Below, in pieces: positions 56,943-64,000 of a DNA stretch of 64,000 nt (its first letter is position 1; every line of letters starts with the position of its first letter). Location of the stretch: NCBI RefSeq assembly GCF_017743735.1, contig NZ_JAGHRO010000008.1, forward strand, positions 124,001-188,000, given 5' to 3'. A program made the translations under genes and the position numbers. Source of the DNA: Shimia sp. R9_2 (GTDB lineage Bacteria; Pseudomonadota; Alphaproteobacteria; Rhodobacterales; Rhodobacteraceae). A model generated the notes under the pieces. That model was not told the origin of the DNA. It saw only the letters and a list, made by a program, of their open reading frames with translations, and did no database searches.

Positions 56943-58562
56943 ATGGACAGCAATTTGGATTGCTTGCGTATAAACGTATATGGGCACTTCCGCATTTCGG
57001 ATCGGCAGGGACGAGACCTGACCCCTGTGAATGAAAAATCACAAGCCATAATAGCGTTGCTTGTCACATCCGAGCCTTCAATCAAGACACGCAGCTGGTT
57101 GCAAGACAAGTTGTGGAGCACAAGCGACCCAGAGCGAGGAGCCGCAAGTTTAAGGCAATGCCTGACAAAGATACGAAAGTCGCTCGGCGACAAATCGAGT
57201 GTTCTTCAGAGCAATAGGAAGTCTGTCTGGTTAGATACCGAAAAAATAACTACAGATTGGCGTCAAGAAACCCAGACCCAAGAACGCTCAGAGTTTCTTG
57301 AAGGTATCGACATAAGAGACAGTGAATTCAACCATTGGCTGCAGATCATTAGAAATAAGATAGGATGCGCGAACAAAGATGCAGAGCATAATTTGTTGGC
57401 GGTTCCGCACCAGGCGAAAAAGCGCTGGAAGATCGCGTTGATATGCTCGGAGAACTCCTCATCAGCAGCTTTTCATTTGGAATCTGAATTTGTAAGTCTT
57501 CTTTGCCGAAATATTGGTGAACAAGGTGACTATGAAATAGGGTTTGACAGCTCTGAAACTTCTGATCCTTTTGTTATTAATGTATTTGTTCATGCAACAT
57601 CTATTGACGACGACAGACTGGGCCTAAGAGTATCCGCACACTCAGCCAAAAATCGGCGGATAATGTGGAATGAAACAATAACATTGGTTAAGCCCTTTGG
57701 TCCAATTGATAAAAACCTGAACCTGCTCGGTATGGCGTTTCGCTTGCAGTCTGCTCTTATCAAATCAATCAGTTATAACGACGATTTAGGTGCCAGACAG
57801 AAAAATGGGAATCCGCAAATGGGTTCCTTCATGTCAAATGTATTTTCATTTGATGCCGAGCATCTTGAAAGAGCCGAGTATACTCTTTCTTCTCCACCTG
57901 AAGGAGAAAATCCAGCCATTGCGTTGGGATGGAGATCGCAGATCGCTGTGATCAGATTGATAGAAAGATTTGCTGATAACGAACAAGCAACAATAGAAGA
58001 AGGGATGTCCTTTGCGGAAAGGGCTGTCGAAGCCGATCCTATGAACTCGATTGTGTTGGCGTCAGCATCCAACGCTCATGCAATGCTTATGGACGATGAA
58101 ATGGCTGCGTCAGAGCTAGCGAAGTTAGCCGTTATGTTGAACCCATCCAACCCGCTTGCATGGTGGGCTTATTCAAACGCCGCTTTGTATCTAAAGGATT
58201 ATGAAAAAGCTCGGGATGCGGCCCAAATTGGCGCCAGAATGTCGGCTAAATCGCCACTTCAGTTCTGGTGTGAATTTCAGGTGGGCCTGGCCGCGCTGTT
58301 GCTTGGCGACCATGAAAAGGCGGCGCGGTCTTTTGAAACCTCTGCAGCTCTTTCCCCGAAGTTCAGGCCACCAAGAAGATACTTACTTGCTCTCTACTCT
58401 CACCGAGGTAATTTTTGCAGAGCTAGGCGTATGTCCGAACAATTGCATAAGCTCGAGCAAGGCTTCACGATTGACGAGTTTTTCAGAAACGAGGACTATC
58501 CGATAAGTTTAGCGCGACGAGCGGGCCTTGTGTGCACTGATGCTATCACCGATCTGGTATGA
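56943..58562 (+). CDS. SARP/BTAD-like transcriptional regulator with TPR-like repeats
   Basis: A 539-residue protein. Residues about 8-95 form an OmpR-type winged helix (LRINVYGHFRISD, LTPVNEKSQAIIALL, AASLRQCLTKIRKSLG) as in SARP and CadC-like regulators. The middle (about 160-300) is beta-rich, similar to the region in TolB-like/adenylate-cyclase-associated regulators. The C-terminal ~180 residues are helical repeats of TPR character (AERAVEADPMNSIVLASASNAHAML, LAVMLNPSNPLAWWAYSNAALYLKDYEKARDAAQIG). It is noticeably AT-richer than the genes left of 50 kb. It is divergent from the haloperoxidase/subtilase operon and upstream of the heme peroxidase, so it is the likely local regulator. No membrane segment is seen. 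Confidence 0.7.
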   Translation: MDSNLDCLRINVYGHFRISDRQGRDLTPVNEKSQAIIALLVTSEPSIKTRSWLQDKLWSTSDPERGAASLRQCLTKIRKSLGDKSSVLQSNRKSVWLDTEKITTDWRQETQTQERSEFLEGIDIRDSEFNHWLQIIRNKIGCANKDAEHNLLAVPHQAKKRWKIALICSENSSSAAFHLESEFVSLLCRNIGEQGDYEIGFDSSETSDPFVINVFVHATSIDDDRLGLRVSAHSAKNRRIMWNETITLVKPFGPIDKNLNLLGMAFRLQSALIKSISYNDDLGARQKNGNPQMGSFMSNVFSFDAEHLERAEYTLSSPPEGENPAIALGWRSQIAVIRLIERFADNEQATIEEGMSFAERAVEADPMNSIVLASASNAHAMLMDDEMAASELAKLAVMLNPSNPLAWWAYSNAALYLKDYEKARDAAQIGARMSAKSPLQFWCEFQVGLAALLLGDHEKAARSFETSAALSPKFRPPRRYLLALYSHRGNFCRARRMSEQLHKLEQGFTIDEFFRNEDYPISLARRAGLVCTDAITDLV

Positions 58563-58700
58563 GAGATACCGTCCATTAAGCAATCCTCGCGATGTTTTTG
58601 TCTGTGTGTTTTGGGGCATTCACCTACTAACTGTCCAAATCACGGTTTGATCACGTTGATCAACGAACATCCTCCCAAATAAAGCAGTGAGGATGATAAG

Positions 58701-60479
58701 ATGATTATAATTAAAGGACATGGCGGCCAAGTGTCTGGTAACGGCAGAGGTGGCGCGAACACGCAACAAAGTATGAATGCGGCCTGCGGTTATGTCGAAG
58801 GCGAAGACTATCCAGATACTGCTTCTGCAGCATTCGGACCTTTTGGCTATTTCTTCCCAAATGCAGATAGCACGCATCCAAGACCAGAAATAGCTGAGGC
58901 TCTGGATCGTCTGGGTGTGGCAATGGTTGATACAGTTAGTCCTGAGGCCGATAATTCGGAGATGCCAGCGCTGTTCACATATCTAGGACAGTTTATTGAT
59001 CATGACATAACAGCTGGCACAGATCGTGAGACGGATTTTTCAGTTATTGATGTCGCTAATGCCTCTCTGGGTCAGCATGAAAAGTCACTGGTTGAAACTA
59101 AGGTTGTTAATCTAAGAACCGGAGCACTGGATCTCGACAGTGTTTATGGCGGGGCTGTTCATACAGGTTCATTTGGCAAGAGACTCCAGAACGCTATGCG
59201 TTTTCCCTCAGATCGCGCAAAGATGCTGTTGGGCACTAGTTTTGACATCCCGGGTTGCAGGCCGGATCTGCCCAATGACATAGCGACCGACCTGTTGCGG
59301 CTACAAAGAGTGATTGACCCAGATCGTACGATAATACCATCTTCTGAATTTGAGGCGCTGACGGGCGACCTAGCGGAGCGGTTTTTGGACGAAGATGGGA
59401 AACCGATCCCGGCTAGGGCCATCATTGGCGATATGCGAAACGATGAAAACCTTGCGGTGGCACAAACACATCTGATGTTCCTGAGGCTGCACAACAAAAT
59501 CGTAGATTCGGCCACGCCAAATGATGTCAATCTAGGCGACAGAGAAGCCGTGTTTGAGTGGGCTAGGCAGCAAACGAGGCGCATTTATCAATGGCTATTG
59601 ATGAATGTTTACCTGCCGACGATCTGTGACAGAGACACAGTTAATGATGTCGTCGCCCAAGGTGCTCCTGTTTATCGCAGTTTCATGGATCCCATAGGAG
59701 ATTCTGGTGCACGGCTTATGCCACTACCCCTAGAATTTTCAGTGGCGGCCTTTCGGTTCGGCCATACGCAGGCTCGCTCGGATTACGACTGGAATTTTAT
59801 TTTTGGACGGGGCGATACCGACTGTAATCCATCTTCAGATAGAGCGGGTTTTAACTTGCTCTTCGGGTTTACCGGCGAAGGCGCGCCTCCAATGTTAGGT
59901 GTGGCAAACCAGCTTCCGAGCAACTGGATCGTCGACATGGAAAGGTTGTTGAATTTGGGAGATGTCTCTCATGACGACCGCAATACAAGGCGAATAGACA
60001 CCTTTATTGCCCCGGACTTGCATGAGATGAAGCATATGCGCGAAGGCGACAATGCGAACATGCAGAATCTTCCAATTCGGAACTTGCGCCGAGGGCATTT
60101 GTTGAATGTGCCAACGGCTCAGGCATCTATTGCCGGATTTGCGGAGCACGGTATCGGCATCACACCGCTCAGCGCTGAAGAAATTGCTTCTGGCCCCACG
60201 GGAGACGCCATTCGCGCAGGAGGGTTCGAAGACGCCACGCCCCTTTGGTTTTATATTCTTAAAGAAGCAGAGCTGATGTCCAATGGTCGACACCTTGGTC
60301 CGTTGGGGAGCAGGATTGTTGCCGAGACTTTGGCAGGACTGGTTATACATGGATCGGGAACCTATTGGCACCTTTCCGGCAGTGATAACGGGCGTTGGCA
60401 CCCACGTGACGGAGCTCATCCAGATGGTGTGGTCGTCGATAGCCTGCCTGCAATGATCCAAGCGGTTGGCTACCTGTAA
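58701..60479 (+). CDS. Animal-type heme peroxidase (peroxidase-cyclooxygenase superfamily)
   Basis: A 592-residue protein. Distal His101 is in LFTYLGQFIDHDIT, catalytic-type Arg246 in GDMRNDENLAVAQTHLMFLRLHNKI, and proximal His355 in FRFGHTQARSDY. These three are the hallmarks of mammalian peroxidase relatives, which oxidise halides or organic substrates with H2O2. There is no leader peptide; the N-terminus is Gly-rich (GHGGQVSGNGRGGA), so any export would be by a non-classical path. Bacterial members are sporadic, often of horizontal origin. It stands between the SARP-like regulator and the hydrolase gene. Ribosome binding site GAGG lies 9 bases before the ATG. Confidence 0.88.
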   Translation: MIIIKGHGGQVSGNGRGGANTQQSMNAACGYVEGEDYPDTASAAFGPFGYFFPNADSTHPRPEIAEALDRLGVAMVDTVSPEADNSEMPALFTYLGQFIDHDITAGTDRETDFSVIDVANASLGQHEKSLVETKVVNLRTGALDLDSVYGGAVHTGSFGKRLQNAMRFPSDRAKMLLGTSFDIPGCRPDLPNDIATDLLRLQRVIDPDRTIIPSSEFEALTGDLAERFLDEDGKPIPARAIIGDMRNDENLAVAQTHLMFLRLHNKIVDSATPNDVNLGDREAVFEWARQQTRRIYQWLLMNVYLPTICDRDTVNDVVAQGAPVYRSFMDPIGDSGARLMPLPLEFSVAAFRFGHTQARSDYDWNFIFGRGDTDCNPSSDRAGFNLLFGFTGEGAPPMLGVANQLPSNWIVDMERLLNLGDVSHDDRNTRRIDTFIAPDLHEMKHMREGDNANMQNLPIRNLRRGHLLNVPTAQASIAGFAEHGIGITPLSAEEIASGPTGDAIRAGGFEDATPLWFYILKEAELMSNGRHLGPLGSRIVAETLAGLVIHGSGTYWHLSGSDNGRWHPRDGAHPDGVVVDSLPAMIQAVGYL

Positions 60480-60801
60480 CGCAAATCGGCCGAATGCGAT
60501 TATTTAAAACGATCACTTTATGGACGGCAACAACGCGCATTTTGAAGCGCGGCACATCGGAACATCACTACATCGGTGCGCCATTCGCGGTTCTCAAAAA
60601 GGGAACTTTCTATGATTGGGACAAATACAAGCGATACCCTGGAAAATAGCGCCAAAGGTCACGATTGTAAGCGCGACTGTCCAGCAGCAAGCGCGAACTC
60701 TAGTTCGAATTGATCGGTCGGGCTTGGTGCAAGCTGACACGTCTCATCCGACAGGCGCAAGTGGCGCTTCGTTGCAAACTATAGCATATAGGGGGCATAC
60801 C
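60480..60801 (+). other. 322-bp gap between peroxidase and hydrolase genes
   Basis: Contains a 31-codon frame at about 60520 and an upstream extension of the hydrolase frame, neither with a credible ribosome binding site. It probably holds the promoter of the hydrolase gene. No structure recognised. Confidence 0.45.
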
Positions 60802-63138
60802 ATGACAGCGGAGAAAACTAAAATTGATCACCTGGTGCTTTGTGTGCATGGCATCGGCAATCAAGTGGCGGGGGAAACGGTAGATGATGTGCTCAGTGGT
60901 GCTATGGAGGAGCACAACCGCCAAGGCCAACCTCCGGTCGTCGCAGACGAGACGATCGTGCAGCTCTTTGAAACACCTTATGCGGATTATGCAGGCAAAT
61001 CACGGATAGAAGAGAAAAATTATCCGGGTGGCGGAGCGGGCAGCAGTACAAGCACCCCTATTCATCATCCCGAATCTCATGAAATGCCGCAGCGCGAGGG
61101 AACGCAGAAGAAGTTCCCCATGCATGTCAAACGCGTCCGTAAGCAAGGGGCCCCACCCAAGGAGATCAAGACGGTAATGGCAGAGGTCTACTGGGCTGAT
61201 CTGTCCAAAGAGCCCAAGGGGGCCTTCGCCACGATTTTCGACTTGATTAAGGTGGTGATGTCGGTGGGTTATCTGGCGCTCGACAACGCCTCCAATACCA
61301 AGTCCCATTCGGGCTATTCGGCTGTGGTTTGGTTTTTGTGGGCGCTCATCGGTGGTGTTGTCGCTTTAAATGCGGCTTTGTTGATGGGCGCCCTTGTTCT
61401 GTTGTTGGAGGGCTCCGTCCTCAATTTCGATGCGGCAGATAGTGTCGATTCCGGATTGCTGAAAAACCTTCAACTCGCGTGTGCGATGCTTGCCGGTGTG
61501 GCCCTCTTTCTTGGTTTGTATTTTAGAAGCCGCCCTCCCGGTGATCGTTTTTGGACACTGATCGGCATTCTATTGCTCGTTTTGGTTGCTCTAGGCAGCA
61601 TTGGCCTGTTCACTCTACCCAGTGCCGAAGCTGTATTCGCAGGTACTGGTGCTTTGACCATTGCTCTTGGCTTTGTGACAGGCGTTCGTCGTTCATGGTG
61701 GGAATTGAGCCTCTGGCGAGTTTTTTCCACTGCGGCATGCGCCTGGGGATTGCTGATCCTAGTGTCCGTTCCATTCATTCCCGAAGCTGCTGAAGTCATC
61801 GCGTATTGCAACGAACGAGCGATCGCCTTTTGCCTGTTGCCTCAAGATGCTCCCCCAGAAGATCAGCAGCTTCGGTTCTTTGTTGGTTCGCTTATGTTAT
61901 TGCTTGAAATCAACTGGGCGATTGCGGTGTTGCTATGCCTTGTTGTTTACATTGCGTGGTTCAATGACAGAGGAATGATCGACGATTCCGCGCCTCATAA
62001 CAGGCAGCGCAGGATGTTCGCGCCTATTTGCTCGGCTCTACTTCTTTTGTGGATGCTGCTTGCGTCGTCAGTTTGGGTTGTCACCCAAGACACAGTAAAT
62101 CGGCTGGGAGACAAGTTCCCCCTACTTCAAAAGGTACTCAATGAAGCGGTCGCTCCGCTCGTGATAAATATGACGATTGGATTGGTCTTCCTGGCGCTAC
62201 TGATTATCACTGCAATCGTCGTTATGTTGGCGCGATTTATGAACAAGGATGTCCTGTTCAAAACAGCGATTTCAGCTTCGTGGATGGGTCGGCTACTGTT
62301 CAATTGGATCTTTCAGGTCGTTTGCGCGTTGTCCACTTTGGCGTTTGCCGCTGCGGTGGTTACCATTACCATGAATATTGATGTTATTGGGCTAGAAGCG
62401 GAGCTCACGAAAGATCGTACGCTCAATGACAACGGTCTCAACCAAACAGTTGGGGCGGAAGAGCGACAAGATCGGCTCAGCTTGAGCCGCATTTTTGTTG
62501 GTGTGACACACTATGCGCCCGCCGTTCTTTTGGGGCTAGCCTTTCTCATATATCAGCTACGTGATTTCGTTGCTGGTGGTTTGGGGGCATTTCGGGATGT
62601 TGTGGTCTATGCCAATAACAATAAGTTTAACCCCGCGATGGCCAATGACCTTAGCAATTTCCCACCTCGCCTGCAGATTGAGGGCCGTTTCGAGACTGTG
62701 GTCAAACTCATGATGTCTCAGTTGCACCCCAAACGCGTGACGATTATCTCGCATTCTCAAGGAACTGTCGTGGCCACGCGGACGCTACGGCGGTTGCTGC
62801 CCGAGGGGATTTTTGGCGGATGTGAGGTGACTTTGGTCACAATGGGTTCTCCCGTCACGCACCTCTATCGAAAGTATTTTCCCGATGCCTTTCGCATTGA
62901 ACCGGGTGATTTCAACAATGATGAAGCGCCAATTAAATGGTTCAACATTGGACGCACGGATGATTTTGTAGGCACATATATCGAGAACCTCGATGAGTTG
63001 AACGGCCTAGCAAAACCGCAACAAGATGTCCCCTCCGAGCGCAACCTTTTGGTGCCGGCAGGTGGGCATCCTGGCTATTTCACTGATCCTTATGTTTGGC
63101 AGCATTACACGCAAAAAATTGGGTTTCGGTTGCTTTAA
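60802..63138 (+). CDS. Membrane-embedded split alpha/beta hydrolase
   Basis: About 778 residues. The N-terminus has the first hydrolase strand and oxyanion loop, LVLCVHGIGNQ (residues about 12-22). The nucleophile elbow ISHSQGTVVATR comes only at about residue 652, with a candidate Asp in GRTDDFVG (~720) and His in AGGHPGYFTDPYVW (~756). Between them lies a membrane domain of roughly 400 residues with about nine hydrophobic helices. So one lipase-like catalytic domain is split by a membrane insert. ATG 60802 is chosen (AGGGGG upstream, fold starts there); an upstream in-frame start at 60616 adds 62 poorly protein-like residues. Substrate is unknown; a lipid ester is reasonable. Confidence 0.7.
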   Translation: MTAEKTKIDHLVLCVHGIGNQVAGETVDDVLSGAMEEHNRQGQPPVVADETIVQLFETPYADYAGKSRIEEKNYPGGGAGSSTSTPIHHPESHEMPQREGTQKKFPMHVKRVRKQGAPPKEIKTVMAEVYWADLSKEPKGAFATIFDLIKVVMSVGYLALDNASNTKSHSGYSAVVWFLWALIGGVVALNAALLMGALVLLLEGSVLNFDAADSVDSGLLKNLQLACAMLAGVALFLGLYFRSRPPGDRFWTLIGILLLVLVALGSIGLFTLPSAEAVFAGTGALTIALGFVTGVRRSWWELSLWRVFSTAACAWGLLILVSVPFIPEAAEVIAYCNERAIAFCLLPQDAPPEDQQLRFFVGSLMLLLEINWAIAVLLCLVVYIAWFNDRGMIDDSAPHNRQRRMFAPICSALLLLWMLLASSVWVVTQDTVNRLGDKFPLLQKVLNEAVAPLVINMTIGLVFLALLIITAIVVMLARFMNKDVLFKTAISASWMGRLLFNWIFQVVCALSTLAFAAAVVTITMNIDVIGLEAELTKDRTLNDNGLNQTVGAEERQDRLSLSRIFVGVTHYAPAVLLGLAFLIYQLRDFVAGGLGAFRDVVVYANNNKFNPAMANDLSNFPPRLQIEGRFETVVKLMMSQLHPKRVTIISHSQGTVVATRTLRRLLPEGIFGGCEVTLVTMGSPVTHLYRKYFPDAFRIEPGDFNNDEAPIKWFNIGRTDDFVGTYIENLDELNGLAKPQQDVPSERNLLVPAGGHPGYFTDPYVWQHYTQKIGFRLL

Positions 63139-63256
63139 ACACGCCCGGGAGGATCGATTACTATGACACCTCACACGATACGAAAGAGCTAGCAGCCCCG
63201 GATTTTTCACTGGAGGCTGAATTCATAGGGCGAAAGCGAAGAGAGTTCGAGCTGAG

Positions 63257-64000
63257 ATGTTTGAGTTGTTTTGGAGTAGCCTTGTTTCACCCAACATCGT
63301 GTCTGTCGCTATAGTCTGCCTTCTATTTGCAGCTTTGACATACTTTGGATTGAAACAATTAGAGAGCCAGTCTTCTGCGGAAACCGCCAACCAAGTTGGG
63401 GAGGTGCTTTTGGTTATCCCCTTGGCTCTTGGGGTTGTGTCTGGGCTCAACGAGATTTCCGAATTTCGAAAAGAGCAGAGACAATTGAGAGACGCAGTGC
63501 GACGTGCCGAACTGGATGACAACATATCGATTGCCCTTGCAGGCGTCAGTGACGTCGCGCGACAACATAACGCTTTGTGCCTTAGTAACTCAAGCAATGC
63601 GATGACCAGATATATGATCGCGGAATTGACTGCTGCACACAGAGAAGTAGGGTTCAGGCAGAATGATTGCATACCCATCGCCGTGACGCCGTGTAGCCCG
63701 CTAGCGGAACTCGCCAGAAATTCACTGATATGGTCGGCAGCTCCTGCGCATGCAGCTAGCTCATACAAGAGCTGCGAGGTGCAAGCTACGACGGATTTCC
63801 TATCCAACAACGCGACGATGTTTAGAAGAAGCGGAGAACGAGACCAGGCCATCACTACAACGGATCGAATACGCAAGCTAAAGAATGATTTAGAAGAACG
63901 AGAGCTCCTTACGGAGCGATCGGTTGCAGTGTTCAATGAACCAGGCAAGCTGCGCGTTATAGGGTTTTGGCTGATCGTCTTTGCGGCGTCAGTCGAGCTG
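63257..64000 (+). CDS. Membrane protein of unknown function, 5' part (runs off window)
   Basis: The frame from ATG 63257 stays open for 248 codons to the window end. It begins MFELFWSSLVSPNIVSVA with a first membrane segment to about residue 32. A second is near 50-66 (EVLLVIPLALGVVSGLNEI), then a soluble helical and Cys-containing region (about 70-225), and another hydrophobic stretch at the edge (VIGFWLIVFAASVEL). A long frame on the opposite strand overlaps it but has less sensible composition. I recognise no family. It lies 118 bases after the hydrolase and may belong to the same unit. Confidence 0.6.
   Translation, partial: MFELFWSSLVSPNIVSVAIVCLLFAALTYFGLKQLESQSSAETANQVGEVLLVIPLALGVVSGLNEISEFRKEQRQLRDAVRRAELDDNISIALAGVSDVARQHNALCLSNSSNAMTRYMIAELTAAHREVGFRQNDCIPIAVTPCSPLAELARNSLIWSAAPAHAASSYKSCEVQATTDFLSNNATMFRRSGERDQAITTTDRIRKLKNDLEERELLTERSVAVFNEPGKLRVIGFWLIVFAASVEL

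Noticed and set aside
60520-60615. 31-codon frame before the hydrolase gene
   Set aside because: No ribosome binding site and no recognisable features.
63223-63948. A 241-codon minus-strand frame at the right edge
   Set aside because: Ser/Arg-rich without hydrophobic pattern; the plus-strand frame has proper membrane segments and position after the hydrolase.

Overview
The window looks like chromosomal DNA of a marine alphaproteobacterium of the Roseobacter group (Rhodobacteraceae). The evidence is gene content: a monomeric NADP isocitrate dehydrogenase, a DMSP cleavage (ddd) cluster, the beta-hydroxyaspartate (bhcABCD) cycle, TRAP and betaine-type transporters, and GC-rich coding DNA with tight ATGA-overlapping operons. 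No species is claimed.

Layout. 0-2.8 kb: 3' end of glpD, then icd, each with a clear terminator. 2.9-10 kb: DMSP catabolism on the minus strand, with a BCCT transporter (dddT-like), the double CoA-transferase/lyase dddD, a GMC oxidoreductase (dddA-like) and a divergent LysR regulator. 10.1 kb: tRNA-Arg(UCU). 10.3-12.8 kb: a Pro-rich exported protein and a two-partner-secretion TpsB gene broken by one in-frame TGA. 13-16 kb: an iron-type ABC importer with a strong hairpin between the binding-protein and permease genes. 16.7-25.4 kb: NCS2 purine-type permease, IclR regulator, bhcABCD, and the cytochrome-fused urate hydroxylase puuD. Purine breakdown yields glyoxylate, which the bhc enzymes assimilate, so this block reads as a nitrogen/C2 module. 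25.5-32.8 kb: an operon of a DUF1989-GcvT fusion protein plus a ProVWX-type importer, facing a LacI regulator across two palindromic operators. 32.8-37.2 kb: a large modular acidic surface/secreted protein and an AraC regulator. 37.9-43.9 kb: a chemoreceptor, a TRAP transporter and an isocitrate lyase/PEP mutase-family gene broken by an in-frame TAG. 44-50.5 kb: an AlgL-like protein lacking the usual catalytic His, a radical SAM/DUF547 lipoprotein pair, a three-gene MRJP/isomerase/VOC operon and its LysR.

50.6-64 kb is different. It starts with a complete IS6-family element beside an older IS6 remnant, then about 2 kb of decayed DNA. After that comes an AT-richer accessory block: a subtilase and a vanadium-haloperoxidase/PAP2-like protein with a (GGGK)4 N-terminus in one operon, a divergent SARP-like regulator with TPR-like repeats, an animal-type heme peroxidase, an alpha/beta hydrolase whose catalytic fold is split by a large membrane domain, and a membrane protein running off the window. 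I do not recognise this combination as a described system; it is the best candidate here for something new.

Two otherwise intact genes each carry one in-frame stop (TGA in tpsB, TAG in the lyase). These are either recent inactivations or base-call errors.
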